A DNA stretch of 64,000 nucleotides, from the NCBI GenBank assembly GCA_048013815.1, contig CM106586.1:20832001-20896000 (forward strand), given 5' to 3'. Below are positions 9,428 to 25,013 of this stretch, piece after piece (the first letter of the stretch is position 1; the number at the start of each line of letters is the position of its first letter). This stretch comes from Setoptus koraiensis. Its lineage: Eukaryota > Arthropoda. The notes below the pieces were generated by a model that worked only from the letters and a program-made list of their open reading frames with translations, was not told the origin of the DNA and searched no databases. A program made the position numbers and the translations under genes.

Positions 9428-10785
9428 GATGGCCGAAACCAATAATAGATTTCTTGAAGAGAGAAAATTTCACTGAGCCCACACTCATCCAAGAGAAGAC
9501 CCTACCGAAGACTATGGAGAAAAGAGATTTAGTCGGTATAGCTAGAACTGGTTCTGGAAAGACACTAGCTTTTGTCATCCCGGCAATCATGCATATTCTA
9601 GAGAAAAGACAGTCGTCCGAAGGGCGTCCATCATCACGTCAGCGAGATATCACTTGTCTTGTTCTGGCCCCAACTCGTGAATTGGCTAATCAAACGGCGG
9701 GTGTTGTTGCAAAATTTTCTACTATTAATTCACAAATCCTAGTCGGAGGACAGTCCAGGAATGTTCAGATAGACAACTTGAGAAGAATGGAGACAGACAT
9801 TGTTATAGCAACTCCAGGTAGGTTGATTGATCTGGTAGAAGACAAACAAATTGACCTTTCAAAAGTAACCTACTTAGTTCTTGATGAGGCAGACAGAATG
9901 TTGGACATGGGATTTGAGCCTCAAATTCGCTCTGTAATTAAAAATTTACCGGAGGAAAGGCAAACACTGATGTGGTCCGCAACGTGGCCAAAGGAGATAA
10001 AGAATTTGGCCGAGGATTTCATGAGGGATTATGACCACATCGCCATAGACGGTACTGAACTTAAAGCTAACCCTAATATTGAACAAATCGTGCAAGTTTG
10101 TCAGGGTTATGAAAAATTCGAAATAATGCTAGATTATATCAGAAAATTTGAAGCAGAAAATCCTGCTGTAAAGCCCAAGATACTGATATTTGCAGGTACA
10201 CAAAGGATGGTCGACCAGCTAGAATTTCAGCTGACGAAAAATTCCATTCGCGCCATATCGATGCATGGAAGACGCACTCAAATGCAAAGAGATAGAGCTT
10301 TAGAAAGTTTTAGAACAAACAGATGCCGCGTAATGGTAGCCACAGACGTCGCCGCCAGAGGCCTGGACATAAGTGATATAACGCATGTTTTCAATTATGA
10401 TTTCCCACAGACAATCGAAGACTATATCCATCGAATCGGGCGAACAGCTAGGCACTTGAATCACGGGAAGTCCGTCACTTTAATCACGGACAATGATTTT
10501 CACATTCTAGATGATCTTATCAAGGTCCTTGAGGAAACGAAACAGGAGGTACCAGCCGAACTTGCAAACTTACAATCAAGCAGTCAATCGTATCAGAGGC
10601 CTGCGAAGCGACAATATCAGAACCGTCGGTACCAGGGCCGACAATACTTCAATCAACAGTACCAGAACAGACAATATCAGGGTCGACAAAACGAGAACAG
10701 ACAATATCAGGGTCGACAAAACGAGAACAGACAATATCAGAGTCGAGATTACCAGTTCAGACAATACTCCGATGAATCGATGTAA
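9137..10785 (+). CDS. chimeric DEAD-box RNA helicase (DDX5/17 class) with OGDH-derived presequence
   Basis: Exons 9137-9182 and 9290-10785 give about 513 residues. Residues 1-97 ([19 protein letters not shown]..., then [15 protein letters not shown]...DMTQ) are nearly the N-terminus of the OGDH protein encoded at 18859-15672, with the same splice position and phase. From GWPKPIIDFLKRENF onward the protein is a complete DEAD-box core: Q motif FTEPTLIQ, motif I ARTGSGKT, Ia PTRELANQ, Ib TPGR, II DEAD, III SAT, IV LIFAGT, V RGLDI and VI HRIGRTAR. RMLDMGFEPQIR and LMWSATWPKE point to the DDX5/DDX17 (p68) class. The core has no intron, which suggests retroposition or a naturally intronless parent. 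The C-terminus has a Gln/Arg/Tyr/Asn-rich repeat. RNA-dependent ATPase activity is expected from the motifs. A mitochondrial location is inferred from the OGDH leader. Confidence 0.93.
9183..9289 (+). other. intron 1 of chimeric helicase (homologous to OGDH intron 1)
   Basis: The donor is GGTCCG|GTAAGT and the acceptor CACGATAG|GTTTG. It is 107 bp, phase 1, and almost the same sequence and length as the OGDH intron 18707-18813. Confidence 0.92.
10640..10760 (+). repeat. 30-bp tandem repeat at the helicase C-terminus
   Basis: At least two perfect 30-bp units (ACAATATCAGGGTCGACAAA then ACGAGAACAG) lie inside a degenerate array. It encodes Gln/Tyr/Arg/Gly/Asn repeats such as QYQGRQNENR. This is a low-complexity, RGG-like tail. 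Confidence 0.9.
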
Positions 10786-14583
<3,798 letters not shown>

Positions 14584-15671
14584 GATAAGTTGTAAATTGA
14601 TCCAAGAGTATCAACGTAATAAAATTATTTTTGTTGAAAGTTAAATGAAAAAGAATATTTACAAAAAAGCCACCGTAGCAACTCATACAACCCTCAAAAT
14701 ACAGTCGTATAGAGTTGGTATAGAGTGAGCGCCAAACTTTTGCATTTTGATGGTTTTGTGGGTGCTGCGATGTTTCGGGGTCACGCGAACGACTTTTTTA
14801 ACTTTTTTTTCTTTATTCTGTAAAGGAAGAGTTCCCCCATCGATCTGGAAAGCTCTCTTTGGTGCACGCCGGGGTTTTCTTAGCGATAATCGCGTTCGAA
14901 AAAAAAAGTTCGCTGAAAAGTGTTATAAGGAAAAAGGGGACGCATCACCGGAAGTTGGAGAGTCATGTCACATCGACTGTCGAACTATGAAATTCACATG
15001 CCTCCCTGAAAAAGTTGAAAAAGGAAACATCGAAGATGGAACACATCCTTTGAGTATGGACTGTCCTATACTGTACCCTTATTAAAACGGTTTTAACATA
15101 CAGATTGGTCCATATCCGAATTCGATATAGGCTCTATCATCATCATCTTTTTCAGATTACATTTCATTGGTGCAATCTTTGCAAATATTTCCTGCTTTCT
15201 TGTAGATCCCGAAGAACATTTAACATCGAATCAGTCTAATTAGTTGTTATCTAATGAGTAGTTGTGCAATAATGAGCAAATATCATCTGAGAGAGGTAAG
15301 CCAATAGAATTTAATCATGAGGTTTACCGGTCCTCTCGATCAAGACGGCCGCGATCAGTTTCATTGCTTTCATCTCAGGGCTTAAAACACTTAATTACAT
15401 ATCGAGAAGGTCCAATATTATCGCTGGACGGTTTGTCGAGTTGATTTGACAACTAATAGACTCAAAGACTCATCATCACAGCAAAACAGTAGCTTGAATA
15501 TTATCAATCTTTTAAAGATAAAATATCAAGACGAGAAATAGTTTTATGCATGATGGACAAGAGTGAGTTAAAATCTTTTATTCAATTTCATAGAATTCTT
15601 TCAATTTCTAACATGAGACATAAGCTCCATATAGAAGTTTTTCGTATATATTGATAACTATTCATTTCTTA
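14584..15671. other. intergenic between convergent SIK and OGDH
   Basis: This region holds the 3' flanks of two convergent genes. Two short open frames (14747-15085 from a weak start, 15262-15444) have no family resemblance and I do not call them. Confidence 0.55.
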
Positions 15672-18600
15672 TTACAGATCCATGGTTTCATCGAGCATTT
15701 TCTTGTATTCATTCAGATGCACGCGTTTACTGCCAGTAGCCGTAGATGCTGAGACTGGCCGACCGGCGTATTTTAGGGATTTGTTGAGATCCAGATGATT
15801 GATGACACAGTCAAAGTGGGGCCATAAAAATGACCAATATCCTTGGTTTTTATGCTCTTCCTGCGCCCAACATATTTCTTGAGCGTCTCCGTATTTCAAC
15901 AGTTCTTCCTTGACAAGATCGAACGGGAAGGGCGCTAACTGCTCTAAACGAATGATCGCAATTTCGTTTTCCAAATTTCTTGTTGCACGCTCTTTGGCTA
16001 TATCATAGTAAACTTTTCCGGAGCAGAATATAACTTTTTTCACTCGATTAGCTTGTTTTTCACACTCTGGATCGGGTATGAGACGTTTAAAATGAGTACC
16101 TTCAGTTATTTCATCAAAATTGGATCGAACGTCAGGATGACGTAAAAGAGATTTCGGAGTGAAAACGATGAGCGGTTTTCTGAATGGCAATGCCACCTGG
16201 CGTCTCAGCACGTGAAATATGTTAGCAGGAGTTGAACAATTAACAATTAGCATGTTTGTGTCGTGTAATTGATGCATTGCGAAGTTTTCATCCATATCCG
16301 GCATCTTGTCATAGCATGAATTTGTCAGCTGCAAAAATCTTTCTGGTCTTGCACTTGAATGCTCTGGTCCCATGCCTTCCATACCATGAGGCAGCAGCAT
16401 AACTAAGCCACTTTGTCGCACCCACTTAGCTTGGCCACTGCTAACAAATTGATCGATTATACATTGAGCTGTATTCATGAAGTCGCCAAACTGAGCCTCC
16501 CATATGACTAAGGCATTCGGATTTGTCATAGAGAAGCCCAATTCGAATCCTAAAACACCATACTCCGATAGAGAACTATTGCTTACAGTGTAAGGTGCTT
16601 GATCGGGCCATAAATGACATAGTGGTCGGTACGTGGTTTTGTCAATCGTTTGATGGTGGAGAACATGATGTCTATGACTGAATGTTCCTCTTTCAACATC
16701 TTGTCCACTCAGTCTAACATGAGTGCCTTCTTTAAGTAGTGATCCGAAGGCCATAGCTTCCGCTAGAGCCCAATCGAATTTTCTAGATGAAACCATGTCC
16801 ATTCTAGATTTTAAGACCCTTCTCAAACCTGGATGAATATTAAAATTGCCTGGAGGGGGTGAGCTGAATACCCGTCCAACGTGATCTAGTATGCTCTCTT
16901 TGACTCCGGTAGGAGGACACACATACTGGTCTCTAGTATCAAAGAAACCCTTCCAAGGTGAATCGAGCCAATCTTTGTTGAAGAAGGTTGTGTCGCTCTC
17001 TGCGTTTTTATAGGCCTCTTGTAGAATATTTTCGTATTTGTTCTTAACATCTTCTATCTCTTCTTTGTCGACAATACCCTCATCTAATAATTTCTTTGAA
17101 TACTTATCCATGACAGGTACTTGTTTTCTTATTTTGGTGTACATAATCGGTTGGGTGAACATGGGTTCATCAACCTCATTGTGTCCATTGCGACGATAAC
17201 AGACTAAATCAATAACACAGTCCTTTCCAAATCTTTCTCTCCATTCTGCAGCAACATTGCATACGTGGACGACCGCTTCAGGATCATCTGAATTAACATG
17301 AAATATAGGTGCACCAACGACACGAGCTACGTCAGTACAGTACGGAGATGATCTAGCAACACGTGGGTCTGTGGTGAAACCGATTTGGTTGTTAACGATG
17401 ATGTGTATAGTTCCATGTGTTGAATAATCCGGAAGGTCACTCAAGTGAAATGTTTCATAAACGACTCCTTGGCCTGAACAGGCAGCGTCACCGTGTAACA
17501 ATATACTCATGACCTTTTTACCTTGGACATCGCCTCGATAAAATTGTTCTGCTCTGGTCTTTCCTTGAACCACGGGATCAACAGCTTCTAAATGGGAGGG
17601 GTTCGCAACAACCGACAGTTTTATGTTCTTGTTGGTCACACGGTTAACTCGCTCAAGACACAAACCTAAATGATATTTCACGTCGCCTGACCCTTCGTCT
17701 GCTGGTGCAAGTCCACTAAATTGCGCAAAAATATCCTCAAGCGGTTTACGACACACATTCGCAATGACGTTGAGTCTACCTCTATGAGGCATACCCATGT
17801 TGAAACTTTCAACGCCCAATTCACTAGATCTATCTATTACTGTTTTCATTGCCGGTATCAACACTTCACAACCTTCAAGTCCGAAACGTTTCTCTGATGA
17901 CCATTTTTTAGCTAAAAATTCTTCAAATTTGTGAGACCTCACCAATCTTGCTAGCAGAACGCGCTTCTGTTCTTTCGTCAAGTCTGCGATTCCAGGTGTT
18001 TCGAAATGTTCCTTCAGCCAGAACAATTGCTCTGGACTACTAATGAACATATATTCAACACCAATGGTTGAACAATAAGCGTTTTCCAGTCGTTTCAATA
18101 TTTCTTGCAATGTTAGTACAGACTGATTACCGCCGATATAAGTGCTCTCAGGTAATTTAAAGTTCCTAAACATATCTTCGTTTTTCAATTTGAAATGTCG
18201 CAAAACAATCTCCGGTTTATTGGGCAGACCATCTTTTACTGGTGAGTATATATTAGCTGGTTTTAAATTTAACGGATCTAGGTTGGCAGCTAAATGTCCG
18301 CGCATTTGATAGGCCCGAATGATAGCCTGCACTGAAAGATGATCATCGATCTCTCTCAGGCCAGATATATCGTCGCCTTCTTGATGGTGAGTTTTGGTTC
18401 TCTGATGTAAAGATTGCTGCAATTGCTGTTGCTGATTTAGCGTCGAGTCTAGTTCCTCGTCTTGCTCCTCATTTCTAAAGTATTCGTCCCATGATTTGTG
18501 TACGGAGCTAGGATCGGCGAGCCACAATCTGTACATTTCCTCAACGTAAACTAATGATGACCCGTTAACTTGCGTCATCTCCCGACTGAACATACGGGTA

Positions 18601-18859
18601 ATCAAACTGTTGGGCTTGAATACATCGTTGTTGCCGGCATGGTGAGATAACAAGGGTGTTATGCGATGCAATTCGTGTCGAGATTTAGTTAAATGGGCAT
18701 TTAAACCTATTATAGGAAGACGGAATGAGGAAGACAAAACATGGTTATTAGGTAAACTCGTCTACACGTTGATAGTTGAACTTTCAAAGCAATAAAAATT
18801 GTACTATACTTACTGGACCGCAAAGGGGTCATCCCTAGGCAGCTCAATTGGCGAAACAT
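15672..18859 (-). CDS. OGDH: 2-oxoglutarate dehydrogenase E1 component, mitochondrial
   Basis: Exons 18814-18859 and 15672-18706 give about 1026 residues. Exon 1 encodes [15 protein letters not shown] and the joined N-terminus is a plausible mitochondrial presequence. The mature part begins around [19 protein letters not shown]. Family signatures run along its length: [127 protein letters not shown]. The enzyme is the thiamine-diphosphate E1 of the TCA-cycle oxoglutarate dehydrogenase complex and decarboxylates 2-oxoglutarate onto the E2 lipoyl group. Length matches animal OGDH (~1020). A short Gln-rich insertion lies near residues 95-110. Its 5' end was duplicated in inverted orientation to found the helicase at 9137. 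Confidence 0.97.
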
Positions 18860-19690
18860 TTTCAAGCAAATTCTTGTAATCTGAGCCCGTGAACAAATAT
18901 ATAATAATCAGTAATAATTTATTTAAATAACCTAAAACCAATGACAACAAGGTTGTTCACTCATTGATAGAGACTGTACTGAATGAGTAATACTGTGCGA
19001 GTAGGTCATTCGAGGGATTTTTCATAATTAGTGCGCATTCTCACCTAACTTCTCAGTGCCATTTATCAGCATCTGAGCGCACTTAAAATGAAATATGGTC
19101 ACATGACACAGATCATTCTAGTGTGAATCGAGCCCCCCCGTACAAGATGCTAGCCCCCTCTTTCAATGCCAAATTGCCATTGCCAATGCGCACAGTTCAA
19201 CATAAATCCGCTAGGGGCGCTAATAACGCGCTAAAATACATAACTGAACGCACACAGTGTTCCGCTAAATGTTTCAAGTTGAATCTTTCAACTCTTTCGT
19301 CTCCCTTTATTATCAACTCACCCTTGTGTGCAGATAAACAGATGAGAGCGCACAACTGCTCAAGTGTATTTCTGACGCAACTTCGCATGCAGTCTCACGT
19401 ATTCTGTCGCACAACAGCTGCAAACACACAAACACACAGACGCACAACGCACTAACGTTTATACAGTTGGCTCAAAAAGCAACAGGATAACGTGTACAGT
19501 TGTACGCGGGGGCAAAATCCGATGCAGCCCCTACGCGTCAGCGAGTCTCAACAAATATTCACTGTGATTGCACACTGAACGCACGCAGCACACATGCCAC
19601 AAGCAGTAATCTCGTAGAAAGCGCGTAAGTTGGCGGAAATAATTGAAATTTGTAACGCCGCTCAACGGATAAAATAGTCGTTGGATCACA
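18570..19690 (-). repeat. OGDH 5' region, parental copy of the inverted duplication
   Basis: This is the inverted counterpart of 8390-9427. It runs from just inside OGDH exon 2 (codons for MTQ) through intron 1 and exon 1 and about 830 bp upstream. The two copies flank SIK and nearly all of OGDH in opposite orientation. Confidence 0.9.
18707..18813 (-). other. OGDH intron 1
   Basis: The donor is GGTCCA|GTAAGT and the acceptor CTATAATAG|GTTTAAATG. It is 107 bp, phase 1. It matches the helicase intron 9183-9289 closely, including TTTGAAAGTTCAACTAT and ACGTGTAGACGAGTTTACC. Confidence 0.92.
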
Positions 19691-20211
19691 GAAAAATTTT
19701 TTGACCGCTCACAAGTTGTCAGTGCGCCGTAAACCTCACTCCGAGTTCGTAGTCTTGCTGTCTATTCACTACGGCGTATGCAGTGCACTGCCAATAATTT
19801 ATGCGGTTCCAATCTCACAATCTTGTCAGAAGAATTCCCATTTTATTCATGTCAAAAACTGCCATATCACAGTTACATGAGGTCATTAGTCACCATGAGT
19901 ACACCAGAAACTTGACTATTTCTAGGTATCCTTTGCTAATAATTTAGCTAAGACCAATGAACCCGTTTGAAGATCAGCTTGCTCCTGATATCGACAATAG
20001 ATTATGTAACACAATTTGTGTCAGATTGTTCAAACTACGCGCCGTCTATTCTCACGCCATGTCTTATTTTCATGACATGTAGACATGCAGAAAGAATTCA
20101 ACACCTGCACGTGTCGCTACTACTTTCCAAAACGGACTTCATCGGTGCTCAATGAAGTGTCCAATTTATTTAGCAAACAGAAAATAATAGTTAGTTAACT
20201 GTTTCAATCGA
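18860..20211. other. shared 5' flank of OGDH (-) and CZIB (+)
   Basis: This is a head-to-head intergenic region. The OGDH-proximal ~830 bp are duplicated upstream of the helicase. The remaining part up to 20211 shows no gene or clear repeat. Confidence 0.55.
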
Positions 20212-20827
20212 ATGGTAACAACTGAAGCTATGCCTAAGTTTGCATTGGAAGTGAACTGTAGACTGGAGAATGTCACCGACCTCAAGCCTGGTGATACAGA
20301 CGATCATGATTACAGATTCAAATTCTTGTGTTCTAATTGCGGAGAAAAGTCCCTGACGTGGCAAACAGTCAATTTAAATGTAAGTTTCCAACTAGTTGAA
20401 GTGTGAAATATGATTAAATTGTTTCAAAATACACCCTGTGTGACTCATTAATGTGCAAAACATTTCTATTCTACCACTTTCATGATAGAACAAATATGAA
20501 TCTGAGGGCAGTCGAGGTGAAGCTAACTACTCGGCCAAATGTAAGAACTGTTCTAGACAGCAGACATTAACCATGATAGAGGGATCTTCACAAGCCTATA
20601 CAGACCTTGACAGCGAAAAATTTAAAGCTATACTTGTGATTGATTGTCGAGGAATGGAACCTATCGACTACAGTCCAACTAATGACATGGTATGCCAATC
20701 AACACAGTCATCAAAACTATTTCAATCTGTTAATCTTGAAGACGGCGATTGGGTAGATTATGATGATACCGCCAATGTCTCTGTCGGTATTTATGACATC
20801 GAAAGTCGTTTTGTCAAAATAAAGTAA
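20212..20827 (+). CDS. CZIB: CXXC-motif zinc-binding protein (UPF0587 / C1orf123 family)
   Basis: Exons 20212-20379 and 20489-20827 are phase 0 and encode 168 residues; a start at the second Met (20230, MPKFALEVNCRLENVTDL) aligns better with relatives and would give 162. The intron has donor AAT|GTAAGT and acceptor ATGATAG. The protein matches the C1orf123/CZIB family along its length: LENVTDLKPGD, the first CxxC (CSNCGEKS), a second CxxC (CKNC) just after the splice junction, CRGMEPIDYSP, and a C-terminus (WVDYDDTANVSVGIYDIESRFVKI) like the family's DWTDYDEKAQESVGIYEV. The two CxxC pairs bind zinc in the known structure. Physiological role is poorly defined. Confidence 0.93.
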
Positions 20828-22277
20828 CGACGGATGCACATGCGTGGAAGTGCGAGCGTGTTGCAATATAGCGTTTACCTTCTATAGGTGAGGCACCATA
20901 GCCACAATGACGAAATGATAACTCTGGAAATGAGCCACACCCTCGGTGTAGGATGTAACATCTCAAAGGCTCGGTACTTTGAAACTTTCTAGTTCAGCAC
21001 GCATTCTCTGGAGAGGCCATATATGAGTTGGTAAAAGGTTACGCGAGTCCACTGGTACTTGTCGCTTTTGTTCTCTCGGTCCAAAATCGAATCTTTCTGT
21101 GATCGAAATTTCTTCAGTTTTCAATTTGAAAGTTCGTCCGGCGATCTCTCATCTGTAGGCTATTTCTTTGAGATAGCTGATTTTAAACTCAATGGATTCA
21201 GATGTCGAGCTCTTGTTAGTAGAGAGACAACCATTGATCTATCCCCATGACTAGGATCTTGCTGAACATATTTTAGCGATTGTAGAACCACTTAAAGGCC
21301 ATATTTACATCACTCGAGCGACAGCTCGACAATTCCGTTTTGTGTGGGTGTTACAATCAACTAATTTCAATTCCACCATGAGATTGTTACGAATGAGCTA
21401 CGATGCATATCGCGCTGGGCACACACCCATCATTACACCTTATTCGCTGTCTTTTTGTCTTCAATCGGGCCGTAGTTAGAAGTGGGTATCCTCGGATATC
21501 TATTGAATTCAACGGATGTCCATGGGCATCTCTATTCATTCATGTTTATTCAAGAGATTCAAACGACGAATATCACATATGAATAGTCATTTCGTGGATA
21601 CTGAGCCCGAGGGTTATTCATGCTATCCACATTCATACATTGTAACTGACCGTTAGTGCCTGTGTCAACGGTCTCCATATCAAAATTTGTACGAATTGTT
21701 TTCATGTTATCAAATGTTATTGCAGCGAGTATGAGAGGAACATGCAAGGGAGCGCCATATTGCTCTTTATTAAATCATCTGCATACAATCATGTCATTGT
21801 GCAACAATCTGAATTTCACAGCTTTCGCGTTTTACAAGGCGTTAACAACGCCTCTAGTTTTGCTTCGAATTTAGAGTTATTTGTAGTGAAAAGAGAATAA
21901 AATGGTAAAATGGTTGATATTCACCACGCGATTGGTCAGCATTTCCGTTTACACCCGTCTTGTGATAAATACTCAGATGAATATTCATCAAGTATCCACT
22001 CATGAACTATTCATCAATTAAAAATATTCGAATCTCGCGCACATTTCTTCTGAGATAATGTGCTTCGTTTCAATGTTCTGTACTGACACACACCTCATAT
22101 TGAATAGTTGAATAATATTACTGATATCATGTATTATTTCATTAATCAAATATATATTGATTTACAAAAGCAACAGAATTAATAATAGCAACAATAGTAG
22201 GAGCTATAGCAACAAAAATCACACTGACAATAACAAGACCGAACCAGTCGACTCGTTTTTCTCAGGAAAGTTTCAAG
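20828..22277. other. intergenic region
   Basis: No gene supported. The sequence is AT-rich, with several dispersed copies of short TGAATATTCAT / GTATCCAC-like words (21500-22030) suggesting a degraded repeat. MEP-1 5' UTR and promoter should lie at the right end. Confidence 0.45.
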
Positions 22278-24655
22278 ATGGGCAAATTTATACCTATCAT
22301 AAAAAAGGATAATGTAGCAGACTATTTACCTGAAATTGAACCAGACGATGCAATATTGGAATGCCCCTCATTAGTGACGCCATTACTCATCATGAAAGCC
22401 AACATTTGGCCTCCCAAAGCTCCGCCTGAGGACGAAGGGTCGGCAAAAGAGACTGTTGCGCAAAATGAACAGCAAGTACAACAAGAACCTACAAGCAAAA
22501 TTACAAATAGCCTTGTAAGAGCTACCACAGTGGCCAGTCTAACAAACCCTCACCAGATTAAGCCCATACTGGCCATACCTGACTATCATAGATCATCTGC
22601 AGGATCTTTTCTTATTGGTCTAGGAGTCAGTAGAGCAAATGAATGGATTATCAAAGATAACATCAGAAAAACCAAGCGTGCTATCAGAAAAGAAGAGAAT
22701 TGCTCTGATTTCATCGCAGAGCTCGAACGTCTAAATGATCAGTTGCGCCAAACTGTAACTAACAACAAGCCTTTTACTTTTTCGTTGATCAAATGTCCGC
22801 GCTGTGAGTTTAAAACAGAATCTCCAGTTGTTCTAGAAGGTCATATGAACTATCCTCACGTAACTCCTAAACGCGAGTATACGTGCAATTGGTGCGTTTT
22901 TAAAACCAAAGACGCTAAACAAATGACTTTCCATAATCATCTCACTCATAGGAGAAGATGCTATATTGACCCACCAATGCAATTGCATGAGTGTCCTTAT
23001 TGTCCTTATGAGTCGAATTCGAAGGCAAAATCTTTGTCTCACATAGCTAGGTGTTTGAAAACATTTTCAGAATCTAGGAATCAAGCAACATTAGATGAAA
23101 CAGATTATCCCGCCGTGACTTCAAAACCTATCAACAAAGAAGACGTAAAGATTTACGAAGAAACTCTTCAAGCCATCCGATTAGCTGCCTATAATCCAAA
23201 TCAACATATGTTACCTGGTCACTCATTGCAATCTGGACCTCAGAAACTGCTTGTTGTTCCAAGAGCAACGGTCAATAATCACAGCTTTATTTCAACAAGT
23301 AATGCTGACGGATTACTGAGCCAGAATGTTGGAAGTGTCTCAAATGGAGAACCATTTCGTATCATTGGAGGGAAGATAGGTCAAAATGTTGCAACTTACT
23401 TGTCTAAAAACTATCCTAGGAGGCCTCCATCCAATTCTGTTCCAATCATCAGTTCCTGTAAGTATGAGTCTGCTACTCTTTTACTAAATTTTTTACCTGA
23501 TATAATGACTGACTTAATCATTGTTGTCCACCCCCTATCACAGTGCCTGGATCGTCGGCGCAGTTATTACAAATGTTCGCACCTAGCAAAAATACTATCA
23601 ATAAAAGTGGCAACCTTAACATTCTACAGCATCCTAGGGTCAAACCATCTAATTTCAATAATGCCAGGTCCTTGTTGAATGCCAATGCATCACTAATGAT
23701 GCCTCCCAAGAGTAGCATCATAAATGACCAAATGAGCTTAGCTAGAAAAGTTCCATACAATTCTAAATCATCACAGAATCTGAAAGAAACCATGTTAATA
23801 AAACAGAATACTAATGATCCAACGGCGCCTGTGAATTTTATGAACAGCAATATACACCTATCAGCTTCGAAGAGCGCTACATTCGTCATTTGTGAGATTT
23901 GTGACGGCTATATCAAAGATCTTGAGCAATTGAAGACTCACATGCAATGGATTCATAAGGTAAGGGTGAAGTTCTAACTGCTAACATAAAACATTTGAAG
24001 AAGTGTCCATTCTGATGATTATTTATCCACCACCCTTCGACTACCATATAGGTGAAAATACATCAGAAGATGCTAGAGTCTCGACCGCCTTTGAACTGTC
24101 AAAAGTGTCAATGGAGGTTCTTCACCGATCAAGGTTTAGAACGTCACTTATTGGGGGCTCATGGATTAGTAACCTCCAACATGCAGGAACAAGTAGAACA
24201 AAATACAGACTCTGGACGGTGTACCGTGTGTGGTAGAGCTTATGCTAACAAATTAGTCCAACACATGAAAGAGGTAACTATTTGACCTGTACATTCAACC
24301 TGTACGCTACACAATAATTGACTCGAACATGAGTTTTGACACTTCTTCTTCATTACTCTTACATCATGTATCATCTTAGGTGCACAAATCGAACCTCAAG
24401 CCAGCTCACCTCTCGTACAAGTGTACAGTATGCTCAGCAACTTTCAACTTGTATAGATTATTTGAAAATCACGTGTACAGTGTTCATAGCGACAGTGTAA
24501 AGCGATCAAGCAACGAAACTGAGGTTAAAAATCCAACAGCCACCAAAAAAACAAAAGTTGATTTTTCAAAGAATGCGTCCGTGGCCGCGGTAAATGCCGT
24601 TATTGCTGACCGCCAAAACGATGCAAATAGTAATAACATTCAAGCTACTGTTTAG
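22278..24655 (+). CDS. MEP-1: MEP-1-like multi-zinc-finger protein
   Basis: Four exons give about 697 residues: 22278-23457, 23544-23959, 24052-24273 and 24380-24655, all with GT-AG junctions that preserve frame. N-terminal part: MGKFIPIIKKDNVADYLP. Fingers of the C2H2/C2HC type occur as CPRCEFKTESPVVLEGHMNYPH, CNWCVFKTKDAKQMTFHNHLTH, CPYCPYESNSKAKSLSHIARC, CEICDGYIKDLEQLKTHMQWIH, CQKCQWRFFTDQGLERHLLGAH, CTVCGRAYANKLVQHM and CTVCSATFNLYRLFENHVYSVH. This order, and strings such as RPPLNCQKCQ.RFFTDQGLERHLLG.HGLVTS and LKPAHLSYKCTVC, match metazoan MEP-1. In Drosophila MEP-1 joins Mi-2 in the MEC repressor complex; in C. elegans it acts in germline/soma repression. Nuclear corepressor function is inferred from orthology. 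It is shorter than the fly protein, with less disordered sequence. Confidence 0.9.
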
Positions 24656-25013
24656 CTGTGATGACAATGAATCTTTGAGTATATTAATTGTTAAATCAAC
24701 TCGACGAAGTCCCAATCGATAATGTTAGACCTTCTCAATATGTGATTTTAGGCCAATGTAATGAAATTAACGAGATTGATTGCGGCTATCTTGTTCAAGG
24801 GGATCGCTTCATCGAATCTTTGTTGTCAAGTCGCCGTGGAAACTATATGATTAAATTTTATTCGCTTGTGTGTCTCAGATCATATCAAACACTTTGATTG
24901 CGAACATTTCTTCATTATTGCATAAGTACTCAGTACCATACAACCGATTTGATTTTGCTGACATAGTAATCGCAACACAAATATAAACGTACCTCGAATC
25001 ATGCTGATTATCA
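24656..25013. other. intergenic between convergent MEP-1 and UBE2R
   Basis: About 360 bp of 3' flank. No gene beyond a short open frame without an ATG. Confidence 0.5.

Noticed and set aside
14747-15444. Open frames between SIK and OGDH
   Set aside because: No family resemblance, weak starts, and they lie in 3' flanks of convergent genes.
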